NCBI GenBank assembly: GCA_947475995.1
Contig: CANJNI010000017.1
Location: forward strand, 1 to 64,000
Length of the DNA stretch: 64,000 nucleotides
Source: Beijerinckiaceae bacterium
Lineage (GTDB): Bacteria > Pseudomonadota > Alphaproteobacteria > Rhizobiales > Beijerinckiaceae
Reading direction: 5' to 3'
Below the pieces are notes generated by a model. It was not told the DNA's origin, did not search any database, and saw only the letters and a list, made by a program, of their open reading frames with translations. Positions 30,242 to 42,675 of the stretch are shown here, one piece after another. Made by a program: the position numbers and the translations under genes. Within the stretch, counting starts at the first letter, position 1. The number at the start of each line of letters is the position of its first letter.

Positions 30242-30797
30242 CCGCCGCGAGCTGCATCTTGACGATCTTGTCCGGGCCCTGGACTTCGCCGTTGCGGTCC
30301 GCTGCGCCCTTCTTGATCTTGTCGACAATCTCCATCCCGGACGTGACTTCGCCGAACACCGTGTACTGGTTGTTCAGGAAGCTGGCCTCGGCGAAGCAAA
30401 TGAAGAATTGCGAATTCGCCGAGTTCGGATCGCCGGCGCGCGCCATGCCGAGCGTGCCGCGCTTGAAGGGCGTAGGGGTGAATTCCGCCGGAATGTTCGG
30501 CAGTTTCGAACCGCCGCGTCCCGTGCCGGTAGGATCGCCGGTCTGGGCCATGAAGCCCGCAATGACCCGGTGGAACACGATGCCGTCATAGAATCCCTGC
30601 TTCACGAGCGTCTTGATCTGCGCCACGTGCTTGGGCGCGAGGTCCGGCCGCAGGCGGATGGTGATGCGGCCATCCTTCGTGTCGAGATAAAGGGTGTTCT
30701 GCGGGTCGGCGGCCTGCGCGAAAGCGGACGCGACAGGCGCAGCCGCGAGCGCCGCAGCGGCTCCGGTCAACACGAGAGAACGGCGATCAATGGTCAT
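30231..30797 (-). CDS. ppiA: Exported cyclophilin-type peptidyl-prolyl isomerase
   Basis: Periplasmic relative of the downstream cyclophilin, 188 residues. The N-terminus is a signal peptide ending near ASAFAQA; DRRSLVLTG resembles a twin-arginine signal, so Tat export is possible. Active-site stretches FYDGIVFHRVIAGFMAQTG and NSANSQFFICF are intact. The C-terminal tail (DKIVKMQLA) matches that of the cytoplasmic copy, suggesting an old duplication. Confidence 0.93.
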   Translation of the reverse strand: MTIDRRSLVLTGAAAALAAAPVASAFAQAADPQNTLYLDTKDGRITIRLRPDLAPKHVAQIKTLVKQGFYDGIVFHRVIAGFMAQTGDPTGTGRGGSKLPNIPAEFTPTPFKRGTLGMARAGDPNSANSQFFICFAEASFLNNQYTVFGEVTSGMEIVDKIKKGAADRNGEVQGPDKIVKMQLAADAK

Positions 30798-30884
30798 GGA
30801 GCAATCCTTGTGTTCTGCCGGGAATCAGCCTCCCCGGCGGGAGTTGTGACAAGCGGCGCGGTCGCACGCAATTGCGAGCGGACT

Positions 30885-31397
30885 TCACACTTTCGGAGCG
30901 AACCTGGCCTTGAGGGCAGCTTCCACTTCCGCAGGCACGAAGCCCGAAACGTCGCCGCCCATCGCGGCAATCTGGCGGACGAGGGTGGCGGTGATGTGGC
31001 GCACGCCGGGCGAAGCCGGGAGGAATACGGTCTGCACGTCGCCGGCCATTCGGCCGTTCATGCCCGCCATTTGCATCTCGTAGTCGAAATCGGTCCCGTC
31101 CCGCAGGCCTCGCAGCAGCAACCCCGCTCCGTTGGCCCGCGCGGCCTCGACCGCCAGCCCCGCAAAGGTCGTCACGTCGATCTTCACACCTGTCGCGGCC
31201 AGAGGGGCGCAGGCCGCCCCGATCAAGCGCCGCCTCTCTTCGACCGTGAACAGGGGCGTCTTTCCCGGATGCACCCCGATGCCGATGACGATCCGCGCGC
31301 AGAAAGCCGCCGCCCCCCGGATCACGTCAACATGACCATTGGTGAGCGGATCGAAGGAGCCGGTGAAAAGGCCGGTCGCGCCGGTCTGTGCAGACAT
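30885..31397 (-). CDS. coaD: Phosphopantetheine adenylyltransferase
   Basis: Penultimate step of coenzyme A synthesis: 4'-phosphopantetheine plus ATP to dephospho-CoA. The 170-residue product has the nucleotidyl-transferase motif [10 protein letters not shown] (13-22) and the second conserved loop [15 protein letters not shown]. The start is ATG at 31397; the frame remains open upstream but without family sequence. A coaD - cyclophilin - cyclophilin order near gyrA is common in Rhizobiales; here two extra genes separate coaD from gyrA. Confidence 0.95.
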   Translation of the reverse strand: MSAQTGATGLFTGSFDPLTNGHVDVIRGAAAFCARIVIGIGVHPGKTPLFTVEERRRLIGAACAPLAATGVKIDVTTFAGLAVEAARANGAGLLLRGLRDGTDFDYEMQMAGMNGRMAGDVQTVFLPASPGVRHITATLVRQIAAMGGDVSGFVPAEVEAALKARFAPKV

Positions 31398-31488
31398 GAT
31401 GGGATGCTTCTCTGCGTGCTGGCCCGATGACGGCCTGAATCGGACCGCCAGATTTTCATCTCGAAAGCCCGATGGCAACCGCCCGGGC

Positions 31489-32609
31489 TCAGTCCCGCTG
31501 ACGGACCCGCAGAACGCCCTCGAAAAGATCGACCGTCTTGCGAATGGTGACCTCCCAGTCGTAATGGGCGCGCACTTGTTCAATGCCGGCCTGCCCGTAT
31601 CGCGCCGCCTCGTCCGGATGATCTGCGAGCCGGGCGATCGCTTGCGCGAGGCCATTGGCGTCACCCACATCAATCGACAGGCCCATGGCGCCGGCCTCCG
31701 CCAGCTTGCCCATGGCGCCGACCGGCGTGGAAATCACCGGCTTTCCGCAGGCGGCCGCTTCCAGCGCCGAGACGCAAAGTCCTTCGGATTCCGACGTCAC
31801 CGCATAGGCGGAAATGGCGTTGTAGAATGCGGGCAATTCCGAATGTTCGCGGGGTCCGGCCATCAGGACACTGTCCTGGAGGGACAATTCCTCGATCAGG
31901 GCGCGCAGCCTGGCCGCCTCCCCGCCCTCGCCGACAATCGCCAGAAAGACGTTCAGGTCCGGCCGCTCGCGGCGCAAAATGTCGACCGCCCGGATCGCCA
32001 CGTCCTGCCGGTAAACAGGTTCAAGCGCCTTGCAGATCCCGACCACGAAGGCATCCGCCGGAAATGCCCACGCCCTCCCGGCGGGCTGCGGCCGGAACGC
32101 ATCAGTTTCCACCCCGAAGGGAATGATCCATGCGTCCCCCCCGGTGAGTTTCCGGACCGCCTCGCGCATTCCCTCGGCCATGACCACAACGCGGTCCGCA
32201 AACAGCAGATTGCCCCGCACCAGAATTCGCTTGAGCCACGATGACCAGGGTGTGGTCAACACGTCCGAGCCCCAGGCGGTGATCACCAGTGGACGCACCC
32301 TGCTCAGCGCCGCCATGGTTCCGTAGCCGCCCGCATAATGCGCATTGACGATATCGGCCTCGATGGCGCGCGCCAGTCGACGGAACCACGCCACATTCAG
32401 GAAATAGCCGGCCCCGCCGCGATGCGGCGCCGCGTGCTGTCCCACCGCCGGGTCCAGAGACGTCAGAAAGCCGTGCTGCGAAGCCAGGTGAACGTCAAAG
32501 CCGCTAGCCCGTTGGCAAGGCGCACGAGGTGAATCGACGAACCATTGCCGAGAAGCAGGATGCGACCGCAAAAGTCAGAACCATCCTTGTTCAGTCGGCT
32601 GAAATTCAT
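31489..32609 (-). pseudogene. Glycosyltransferase family 4, interrupted by a frameshift
   Basis: The large frame (31489 to about 32505) encodes the body of a GT4 enzyme: an HYAGGYGTMAAL acceptor loop, AWGSDVLTTPWS, GICKALEPVYRQD, and the donor-site E-x7-E in SESEGLCVSALE. It has no normal N-terminus. That is found in the neighbouring frame from an ATG at 32609, which reads RILLLGNGSSIHLVRLANG, the classic GT4 opening. The two frames meet at about 32503, where one base (or four) is missing. Either the gene is recently inactivated or the sequence has an indel error; if restored, the product is about 373 residues. A TTG at 32571 is the only start in the long frame and is not credible. Confidence 0.8.
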
Positions 32610-32979
32610 CTCGCAGTCGTCAAAACGAACATGGCCCGCTGCGGCCTCGAGAAAGATTGGCGATCCAGAATAGCCACAACAGAAAACATCTTCATCAACC
32701 GAAGCCCGGAGGCATCATGCGCTTCCCGAACCAGGCTTGCAACTGCCGGCGGCGGATGATCGGCGTCTAAAGGCGCAGCGCGCCGGCTTCGTTGCTGCGT
32801 TTTCCAAACCTTGGGCGAAGCTATTCTTGCATGACTATTGGAAAACATTATCACCCGGAAAGGTGGTTGCCGGAGCGAACACCATCGTTTAGCATCCAGT
32901 TCGTCAATTCTATATTTTACTTTTTCGCGCTGACGTCACACCTGCGGTTTTCGTGGCAATCCTAGTGGAGAATGCGCCA
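32610..32979. other. AT-richer intergenic stretch, no confident gene
   Basis: About 370 bases between the broken glycosyltransferase and the small membrane-protein gene. Base composition is clearly less GC-rich than the surroundings, especially after 32820. A minus-strand frame at 32606-32854 is open but resembles nothing, and its stop overlaps the glycosyltransferase ATG. Confidence 0.5.
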
Positions 32980-33178
32980 ATGGATGGCGGGGCTTTTTTG
33001 GATAAAGAGAATAGCAAACAGTCCCGACGCTCCGCGAAGATCGCCCGCCGTAATGAGGAAAAGATGCTTCGCAGTTGGGGGAAAACAGTTCCGCAGACTT
33101 CAATTTCATCATCGGCCTGATTTCAGGCATCGCATTGACGCTTGTTCTGCTGGTTTTTTATGCAGTCTTCTTCGATTT

Positions 33179-33182
<4 letters not shown>
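32980..33182 (+). pseudogene. Small single-pass membrane protein, frameshifted at a GGGGGAAAA run
   Basis: An ATG at 32980, with GGAG about 10 bases upstream, opens a frame reading MDGGAFLDKENSKQSRRSAK and continuing with a basic stretch, which stops soon after. The frame one base back continues from about 33075 as SADFNFIIGLISGIALTLVL, a clear transmembrane helix, ending in FYAVFFDF at a TAG (33180-33182). The frames meet at GGGGGAAAA (33077-33085). One added base would give a 67-residue protein with a charged N-terminus and one C-terminal helix. It may be an indel error, a true mutation, or a -1 slip; if the first part is not used, a TTG at 33075 could still make a 35-residue helix protein. 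Confidence 0.5.
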
Positions 33183-35938
<2,756 letters not shown>

Positions 35939-36154
35939 GGGGCTGCAATTCCGGGATAAGAATCAGTGGACGAAGGTTAGCCCATCGGGGCCCGAAACGC
36001 CAGAAAAGCGGCCATCCCGGGCCGGGAATAACCCCTTGAAATTCAATGATTTGAAAATACCCGACCAGAAACCCGAAGCGCCGCCGGAGCAGCCTGCGCC
36101 GACCCGCCCGCAGGCGCGCCCGAAACAGCGCCGCCCGCACGTCTCCGGCTGAAA

Positions 36155-36676
36155 TCAGAACGGGATATCGTCGTCGATCTGCTCGGCCATGCGCCCGCCC
36201 GCTGCAGGGCGCTTTTCCATCGGCGAGGTCCGGCCGAAATTGCCGCTTCCGCTGCTGGCGCCGCCGCCGGACGCCACGCGCCCGTAGGAGCCGCCGCCCT
36301 CATCCCCCATGCCTTCGCGCGCACCGCGGCTGTCGAGCAGGGTCAGTTCGCCCCGGAAACGCTGCAGAACGACTTCCGTCGTCTGACGCTCATTGCCGTC
36401 CTTGTCGGTATATTTGCGGGTCTGCAACTGCCCTTCCACGTAGCAGCTTGATCCCTTCTTGAGATATTGCTCGGCGACGCGCGCAAGGTTCTCGTTGAAG
36501 ATGACCACGTTATGCCACTCGGTCTTTTCCTTGCGCTCGCCGGACGCCTTGTCGCGCCATGTTTCCGATGTCGCCAGGCCGAACGACACGACCTTGTCGC
36601 CCGACTGCATGGTGCGGACGTCCGGGTCCTTGCCCAGCCTGCCGATCAGAATGACCTTGTTGACGCTGCCAGCCAC
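36155..36676 (-). CDS. ssb: Single-stranded DNA-binding protein
   Basis: Tetrameric OB-fold protein that coats single-stranded DNA and recruits repair partners. The 173-residue product has the N-terminal fold (SVNKVILIGRLGKDPDVR, SYLKK-like QYLKKGSSCYVEGQLQTR), a Gly/Ser-rich linker, and the intact acidic tip DDDIPF. The start is GTG at 36676, with TTGGAGG upstream. It is divergent from uvrA, and the shared gap holds an SOS box. Confidence 0.96.
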   Translation of the reverse strand: MAGSVNKVILIGRLGKDPDVRTMQSGDKVVSFGLATSETWRDKASGERKEKTEWHNVVIFNENLARVAEQYLKKGSSCYVEGQLQTRKYTDKDGNERQTTEVVLQRFRGELTLLDSRGAREGMGDEGGGSYGRVASGGGASSGSGNFGRTSPMEKRPAAGGRMAEQIDDDIPF

Positions 36677-36818
36677 CGGAACCTCCAAGGAAAAGCCGGT
36701 CTCCCGGCGCAATTGTCGATACCTTAAACGCGCAACGCCCCGCGGTTGAGACGCCCGCCGCCACCAATTTCCACTTGTCCACCACTGACTACGGCAAACG
36801 CCTGCAATTGCGCGTCCG

Positions 36819-36841
36819 GAACAAATGTTCTATCTTTGTTC
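36819..36841. promoter_or_regulatory. LexA (SOS) box between ssb and uvrA
   Basis: GTTC-TATCTTT-GTTC at 36827-36841 is an exact match to the alphaproteobacterial LexA site GTTC-N7-GTTC. It overlaps a palindrome GAAC-AAAT-GTTC (36819-36830), which has the form of the Gram-positive SOS box. The site is 143 bases from both the ssb start and the uvrA start, so LexA probably controls both. Confidence 0.85.
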
Positions 36842-36983
36842 TAACGCAGGCGAGTCGGTCTGGCAAGCCGTCTGCTGGCGCCCCGCGCGGCCAAGCCTGT
36901 GAATTTCGACCGCCTGCCGTGGCAATCCCGCCGCATTGGCCTAAGTTAGTGGAAACTCCCGTCCCCGCACCGAGCCCTTTCGC

Positions 36984-39900
36984 ATGACAACCGCCAAGCC
37001 CCCCAAAGGGGCGAAGACTTCACGCGCCGCAAAGCCTGCCTCTCCGTCCCTGCCGGGACTGGAGGCCGTGCGGCCCGATCATCGCTTCATCACGATCCGG
37101 GGCGCGCGCGAGCACAATCTGAAAAATGTCGATCTGACGATCCCGCGCGACAAGCTGGTGGTCTTCACGGGCCTTTCGGGGTCCGGCAAATCCTCGCTCG
37201 CCTTCGACACGATCTATGCCGAAGGGCAGCGACGCTATGTGGAATCCCTGTCCGCCTATGCGCGGCAGTTTCTGGAAATGATGCAGAAGCCGGATGTCGA
37301 CCAGATCGACGGCCTGTCGCCCGCCATTTCCATCGAACAGAAGACAACGTCGAAAAATCCGCGCTCCACCGTCGGCACCGTGACGGAGATCCACGATTAC
37401 ATGCGCCTGCTCTGGGCGCGCGTCGGCATTCCGTACTCGCCCGCCACCGGCCTGCCGATCGAAAGCCAGACGGTCAGCCAGATGGTCGATCGCATCCTGA
37501 CCCTGCCGGAGCGCAGCCGTCTTTATCTGCTCGCTCCGGTCATTCGCGGCCGCAAGGGCGAGTATCGCAAGGAGATCGCGGAGTTCCAGAAGCGCGGATT
37601 TCAGCGCCTGAAAATCGACGGCCAGTATTACGAGATCGCCGACGCGCCGACGCTCGACAAAAAACTCAAGCACGACATCGACGTGGTGGTGGACCGCATC
37701 GTGGTGCGCCCCGACATTGCCGCACGGCTTGCTGAAAGCATCGAGACAGCGCTGGAATTGTCGGACGGACTCGCGGTCGTCGAATTTGCGGACGGCGCCG
37801 CGTCCCAGACTGGCGAGACCAACGCTGCGCCAGCCCAAACCGGAAAGTCGAAAGCAGCAGCCAACGTCTCGTCGCATTACGCGCCCGGCCACATCGTCTT
37901 TTCGTCGAAGTTCGCCTGCCCGGTTTCAGGTTTCACGATTCCCGAAATCGAGCCGCGGCTTTTCTCGTTCAACAATCCATTCGGCGCTTGCCCCACTTGT
38001 TCGGGTCTCGGCTCCGAACAGAAGATCGACGCCGAACTCGTGGTCCCGGACGGCAAGCAGACGTTGAAAAAGGGCGCCGTCGCCCCTTGGGCGAAATCAT
38101 CGTCCCCCTATTATCTGCAAACGCTCGAAGCCATCGGCAAGCATTACAAGTTCCGGCTCGATACGCCCTGGGACGATCTGCCGAAGAAGGCCCGCGACGT
38201 CATTCTGTTCGGATCCGACGAACAGGCCATCAAGTTTTCCTATGACGACGGCCTGCGCGCTTACGACGTGAAGAAGCCGTTCGAAGGAGTCGTACGCAAT
38301 CTCGAACGCCGGTATCTGGAAACGGAATCGGAATGGGCGCGCGAGGAAATCGGCCGCTTCATGTCGGCCACGCCATGCGCGGCCTGCAACGGCTATCGCC
38401 TCAAGCCCGAATCGCTGGCGGTGAAGATCAACGGCCAGCACATCGGCGAAGTGTCGGAACTGTCGGTCAGGAAGGCCGTAAAATGGGCGACCGACCTTCC
38501 TGAACATCTGGACACGAAGCGTAATGAAATCGCCGCGCGCATCCTGAAGGAAATCCGCGAGCGCCTGACATTCCTGAACGATGTGGGCCTCGAATATCTC
38601 ACGCTGGCGCGCAATTCCGGCACATTGTCAGGCGGCGAAAGCCAGCGCATCCGGCTGGCGTCGCAAATCGGATCGGGCCTGACGGGCGTTCTGTACGTGC
38701 TGGACGAGCCCTCCATCGGCCTTCACCAGCGGGACAATGCCCGACTGCTCGACACGCTTCGCCGCCTGCGCGATCTGGGCAATACGGTCATCGTGGTGGA
38801 GCACGACGAGGACGCGATCCTCACCGCCGATCATGTGGTGGATGTCGGCCCCGGCGCAGGCATTCACGGCGGCAAGATCATCGCGGAGGGCAAGCCTTCC
38901 GACATTATGGCCAATCCGAAATCGCTCACCGGCCAGTATCTGACGGGCGCCAAGATGGTCGCCCTGCCGCGCGCGCGGCGCAAGCCGCAGCCGGGCCGCA
39001 AGTTGAAGATCGTCGGAGCGCGCGGCAACAATCTGAAGAACGTCACTGCCGAGATTCCGCTCGGCACGTTCACCTGCATTGCGGGCGTCTCGGGCGGCGG
39101 CAAGTCGACGCTCGTCATCGACACGCTCTACAAGGCCGTCGCCCGCAGGCTCAACGGCGCGCTCGAACACCCTGCCCCGCATGATCGCGTCGAGGGACTC
39201 GAACACCTCGACAAGGTGATCGACATTGACCAGTCGCCGATCGGACGCACCCCGCGCTCGAATCCCGCGACCTATACGGGGGCGTTCACGCCCATTCGCG
39301 AATGGTTCGCGGCCCTGCCGGAGGCCAAGGCGCGCGGCTATCAGCCCGGTCGCTTTTCATTCAACGTGAAAGGCGGACGCTGCGAGGCCTGCCAGGGCGA
39401 TGGCGTCATCAAGATCGAAATGCACTTCCTGCCGGACGTCTACGTCACCTGCGATGTCTGCAAGGGCAAGCGCTACGACCGAGAAACGCTGGAAGTGAAA
39501 TATCGCGACAAGTCCATCGCGGACGTTCTCAACATGACCGTCGAGGAGGCCGGGCAGCTTTTCAAGGCCGTGCCATCGATCCGCGAGAAAATGGAGACGC
39601 TGGCGCGCGTCGGCCTCAACTATGTGCATGTCGGGCAGCAGGCCACCACGCTTTCAGGCGGCGAGGCGCAGCGCGTCAAGCTGTCGAAGGAACTATCGCG
39701 CCGCTCGACGGGCCGCACGCTCTACATCCTCGACGAGCCCACGACCGGCCTGCATTTCCACGACGTCGCGAAACTTCTCGAAGTGCTGCACGAACTGGTC
39801 GATCAGGGAAATACGGTCGTGGTGATCGAGCACAATCTGGAAGTCATCAAGACCGCCGACTGGGTGATCGACATGGGACCGGAAGGCGGCGACGGGGGCG

Positions 39901-40031
39901 GCGAGATCGTCGCGGCCGGGACGCCCGAGGACATTGTGAAAAACCCGCGCTCGCATACGGGCGCCTTCCTGAAGGAAGTGCTGGCCAGACGGCCTCTGCA
40001 AATCCCGAAGGGAAAACAGGCGGCGGAGTGA
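36984..40031 (+). CDS. uvrA: Excinuclease ABC subunit A
   Basis: Damage-recognition ATPase of nucleotide excision repair. At 1015 residues it is longer than most UvrA, mainly through an N-terminal extension of about 30 residues and a low-complexity insert at about 271-300 ([20 protein letters not shown]). Two ABC modules are complete: Walker A GLSGSGKS (63-70) and GVSGGGKS, and signature LSGGE twice. The zinc site before residue 340 reads CPVS (312-315) then CPTC (336-339), so one of four cysteines is serine, as I recall for other alphaproteobacteria; the second finger (CEAC, CDVC) is intact. Probably SOS-regulated. Confidence 0.97.
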   Translation: MTTAKPPKGAKTSRAAKPASPSLPGLEAVRPDHRFITIRGAREHNLKNVDLTIPRDKLVVFTGLSGSGKSSLAFDTIYAEGQRRYVESLSAYARQFLEMMQKPDVDQIDGLSPAISIEQKTTSKNPRSTVGTVTEIHDYMRLLWARVGIPYSPATGLPIESQTVSQMVDRILTLPERSRLYLLAPVIRGRKGEYRKEIAEFQKRGFQRLKIDGQYYEIADAPTLDKKLKHDIDVVVDRIVVRPDIAARLAESIETALELSDGLAVVEFADGAASQTGETNAAPAQTGKSKAAANVSSHYAPGHIVFSSKFACPVSGFTIPEIEPRLFSFNNPFGACPTCSGLGSEQKIDAELVVPDGKQTLKKGAVAPWAKSSSPYYLQTLEAIGKHYKFRLDTPWDDLPKKARDVILFGSDEQAIKFSYDDGLRAYDVKKPFEGVVRNLERRYLETESEWAREEIGRFMSATPCAACNGYRLKPESLAVKINGQHIGEVSELSVRKAVKWATDLPEHLDTKRNEIAARILKEIRERLTFLNDVGLEYLTLARNSGTLSGGESQRIRLASQIGSGLTGVLYVLDEPSIGLHQRDNARLLDTLRRLRDLGNTVIVVEHDEDAILTADHVVDVGPGAGIHGGKIIAEGKPSDIMANPKSLTGQYLTGAKMVALPRARRKPQPGRKLKIVGARGNNLKNVTAEIPLGTFTCIAGVSGGGKSTLVIDTLYKAVARRLNGALEHPAPHDRVEGLEHLDKVIDIDQSPIGRTPRSNPATYTGAFTPIREWFAALPEAKARGYQPGRFSFNVKGGRCEACQGDGVIKIEMHFLPDVYVTCDVCKGKRYDRETLEVKYRDKSIADVLNMTVEEAGQLFKAVPSIREKMETLARVGLNYVHVGQQATTLSGGEAQRVKLSKELSRRSTGRTLYILDEPTTGLHFHDVAKLLEVLHELVDQGNTVVVIEHNLEVIKTADWVIDMGPEGGDGGGEIVAAGTPEDIVKNPRSHTGAFLKEVLARRPLQIPKGKQAAE

Positions 40032-40058
40032 ACTCCTGCGCCGCCTGAAGATATGGTC

Positions 40059-40388
40059 TCAGGCCTTGACGATCCCTGGAACGCCCTTGCTGACTTCCGA
40101 GCGCAGATACAGGTAGTAGGCAGCCGCCGCGACCGAGACGGTCATCGCTATGCCGATCTGAATCCACATCGCCCGGTCGTTCGACGCAAAGCGCGACGCG
40201 AACGTCAGCACGAGGCCGACCGCGCACACATACAGGATGAACGACTTGCGCATCTGCAGCGCATCGATCCGGGCCTTGGCGTTGCGGGTCGCGTCGTCGA
40301 TGCCGCTCGCAGCATCAAGCTCGTCTTGCTTCGCGCGATAATTTTCCCCGAGAATCCTCTGAAGATCCGAAACGGGCAGGACTGCCAT
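40059..40388 (-). CDS. Small membrane protein of unknown function, two helices
   Basis: 109 residues. A soluble helical N-terminus (LQRILGENYRAKQDELDAA) is followed by two hydrophobic segments (SFILYVCAVGLVLTFA and WIQIGIAMTVSVAAAAYYLYL). The start is ATG at 40388 with AGGGAG upstream; the frame is open to 40439. I recognise no family. It converges on uvrA with a 27-base gap. Confidence 0.75.
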   Translation of the reverse strand: MAVLPVSDLQRILGENYRAKQDELDAASGIDDATRNAKARIDALQMRKSFILYVCAVGLVLTFASRFASNDRAMWIQIGIAMTVSVAAAAYYLYLRSEVSKGVPGIVKA

Positions 40389-40654
40389 GCTGCTCTCCCT
40401 ATGCTTGCGATTGTGAGAATTTGAAATTCGCGGGAGCAAGGGGCCTGCGCGAATGCGATTTCGAACTTCGACAGCCGTCCGTTGGCGAATGCTGGGCAGG
40501 CGCCTTTCCAGGGACGCCGCGAGAGAAAGTTCGAAGATTCAATGGGCGTCGGAACGCTCCGCATGTCAAGCGGTGAAAATCCCCCATGCGCGCCCCGGGG
40601 ACCATCGACAGGGAGCGCCCGACGCGGCCATAATCGGTCCAACATGGGGGTTAC

Positions 40655-41350
40655 ATGCTCGAATCCGTCTTTCTTGAAGTCGACCACAGCCCGATGGAAA
40701 TGCTTGTCGGCGTTCCGGAGGGTGCGGGGCCGTTTCCCGGCCTTCTGCTGTCCCATCACCGCTACGGCCTGAGTCCCTTCACCTACGCGACGGCGGAGCG
40801 GCTCGTGCAGGAAGGCTTCGCGGTCGTCGCGCCGAACCATTATCACCACACGCCCGATGCGCCCGACGATACGGTCGCCAAGGACGGAATGACCGACGAG
40901 CATTGCATCAACGACATGCTGGAGGCGGTGATCTACCTGCGCAATCTGCCGAAGGTGAATCCGGCCGCAACCGGCATTCTGGGCCATTGCATGGGCGGGC
41001 GCGGCACGCTGATGGGCGCCGCCAATGTGCCGGGTATTCGCTGCGGGATTGTCTATTATGGCGGCGGCGTCATGACATCGCGCCACAATGCGCCCTCGGT
41101 CTGGTCGCAACTGGGAGCGATCGGCTGCCCCATCGCAGGCTTCTTCGGCGGCGACGACAAGAATCCCTCGCCGGAGGACGTGCGCATGATTTCGCAGACC
41201 TTCACGCAACTGGGGGTCGAGCACACGTTCAAGACCTATCCGGGCGTCGGCCACGGCTTCATGGACCCCGGCACGGCAAAATACGACGAGGCGGCGACGA
41301 AAGACGCCTGGTCCCTGTCGCTGGCTTTCCTGCGGACACATCTGGCATGA
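40655..41350 (+). CDS. Dienelactone hydrolase-family protein
   Basis: Alpha/beta hydrolase of 231 residues. A Cys nucleophile sits in GHCMGGRG near residue 112, with the acid likely in GGDDKNPSPED and the histidine in GVGHGFMD: the Cys-Asp-His triad of dienelactone hydrolase. Relatives open cyclic esters in aromatic degradation, but many have other substrates. The start is ATG at 40655 after GGGGG. Its TGA overlaps the next ATG (ATGA), coupling it to the SDR gene. Confidence 0.88.
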   Translation: MLESVFLEVDHSPMEMLVGVPEGAGPFPGLLLSHHRYGLSPFTYATAERLVQEGFAVVAPNHYHHTPDAPDDTVAKDGMTDEHCINDMLEAVIYLRNLPKVNPAATGILGHCMGGRGTLMGAANVPGIRCGIVYYGGGVMTSRHNAPSVWSQLGAIGCPIAGFFGGDDKNPSPEDVRMISQTFTQLGVEHTFKTYPGVGHGFMDPGTAKYDEAATKDAWSLSLAFLRTHLA

Positions 41351-42126
41351 ACGACGACGGCATTTTCCGCGACGGTTTCAAGCCCGGAGACGTCGTGGTG
41401 GTGACAGGCGGCGGCGGCGGTTTCGGCCGCGCCTTCTGCCGCCGCTTCGCCAGAGCGGGCGCACGCCTCGCAATCTGGGACGTGAAGGCGGACCTTGGCC
41501 AGGAGACCTTGCGTCAGGTGCGCGATCTCGGCGCGGAGGCCGAGTTTTATGAAGGCGATCTGGCCGATCAGGTCGATATCGACCGATGCGTCGCCGCCAC
41601 GCTGGAGCGGTTCGGCGCGCCCTTCCTGTTGATCAACAATGCCAGCATCTATCCGCGTTTCGATGTGCTGAACATGAATCCCGGTGTTTGGGAGCGAACG
41701 TTCAGGGTCAATGTCACAGCGCCGTTCCTGATCTCGAAAGCCTTCGGGCCGGGCATGATTGCCCGCAAGCGCGGACTCATCATCAACGTCGCCTCGGGGC
41801 GCGGCGTGGAAGGAACGCCCGGCGGCTCCGGCTATGCGGCCACCAAGGCTGCCCTGCTGTCCTTCACCAAGTCGCTGGCGCTCGAATGGGCGCGGCACAA
41901 CATTCGCGTCAACGCCATCATTCCGGGCGTGTCGCTGACCGCGCAGCCGCTCGAAAACACCACCGAGGAAGAGGTGATCGAGCGCGGGCGCAAGTCCATC
42001 CCGCTCGGCCGCGTCGGCTATCCGGAGGATATGGCGGGGCTTGCGGCCTTTCTGGCCAGCCCCGACGCCGCCTATATGACCGGTCAGGCAGTCGCCATGA
42101 ACGGCGGCCGGGTGCTGTTGCCGTGA
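41347..42126 (+). CDS. Short-chain dehydrogenase/reductase
   Basis: NAD(P)-dependent oxidoreductase of 259 residues. The Rossmann glycine motif is TGGGGGFGRA, with NNAS, the catalytic Ser in INVASGRG, Tyr-x3-Lys in GYAATKAAL, and an IIPG tail. The position after the first beta strand (WDVKAD) suggests NAD preference. The substrate is unknown. Translationally coupled to the dienelactone-hydrolase-like gene, so the pair likely works in one catabolic route. Confidence 0.92.
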   Translation: MNDDGIFRDGFKPGDVVVVTGGGGGFGRAFCRRFARAGARLAIWDVKADLGQETLRQVRDLGAEAEFYEGDLADQVDIDRCVAATLERFGAPFLLINNASIYPRFDVLNMNPGVWERTFRVNVTAPFLISKAFGPGMIARKRGLIINVASGRGVEGTPGGSGYAATKAALLSFTKSLALEWARHNIRVNAIIPGVSLTAQPLENTTEEEVIERGRKSIPLGRVGYPEDMAGLAAFLASPDAAYMTGQAVAMNGGRVLLP

Positions 42127-42175
42127 CTTCGCCACGACAGGTCTGCGCCCTTTCCGGATGGCAGGATATCCGCCG

Positions 42176-42607
42176 ATGAAGCGATCAAACGTCAGGTTGC
42201 CGAGCATCGCCGCCGCGATTTCCATGCTTCTGTGCGCGCTGTTTGTTCCTGTGCAATCCCGGGCGCAGGGTGCTGACGACTTTGCGATGAAGGCGAAATC
42301 CTTCGCCGATCTGCGCCTGATGCTGAACACGCAGCGCGCGAATCCCGCACTCGCTGAAAACCTCTGGCTCTATCTCGACCGTTATCCGGTTGCGGTGAAC
42401 CACATCGCCGATGCGCTCGTGCCGTTGAAGCTTCCGGTGCGGCTGAACGAAATGATCGGCTTTTTGCTTGCAGACGTGCACTGGAATTATCGCCAGGCCG
42501 GAAACAGTGCGGGCGAGGCCGCCGTGCTCGCGCAGATCAAAAGATTGCCCCCCGAGTCGCAGAAGGCATTCCGGGAGCTTTCAGACGCCTTGCGCGCAGC
42601 GCCGTAA
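42176..42607 (+). CDS. Exported protein of unknown function
   Basis: 143 residues from the ATG at 42176, with a signal peptide (SIAAAISMLLCALFVPVQ; cleavage near SRAQ). The mature part is helical and TPR-like in feel (AKSFADLRLMLNTQRANPAL, KRLPPESQKAFRELSDAL), but no repeat can be assigned with confidence. It starts 49 bases after the SDR stop and may share its transcript. Confidence 0.7.
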   Translation: MKRSNVRLPSIAAAISMLLCALFVPVQSRAQGADDFAMKAKSFADLRLMLNTQRANPALAENLWLYLDRYPVAVNHIADALVPLKLPVRLNEMIGFLLADVHWNYRQAGNSAGEAAVLAQIKRLPPESQKAFRELSDALRAAP

Positions 42608-42624
42608 GCCGACGTCCACCCAAA

Positions 42625-42654
42625 TAAAAATCGCGGCCTTCGGAAAGGCCGCGA
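42625..42654 (-). terminator. Terminator of the 42676-43473 gene
   Basis: A 10-bp stem TCGCGGCCTT / AAGGCCGCGA with a CGGA loop; on the minus strand it is followed by TTTTTAT. It also lies 24 bases after the convergent exported-protein gene. Confidence 0.85.
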
Positions 42655-42675
42655 CTGATAAGCGATGCTTGCTGC

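Noticed and set aside
32606-32854. 82-codon minus-strand frame upstream of the broken glycosyltransferase
   Set aside because: No resemblance to any family and no clear start signal; its stop merely overlaps the glycosyltransferase ATG.
40414-40426. Short palindrome GAATTTGAAATTC between divergent genes
   Set aside because: Only 13 bases and AT-rich, far from either start; could be chance.
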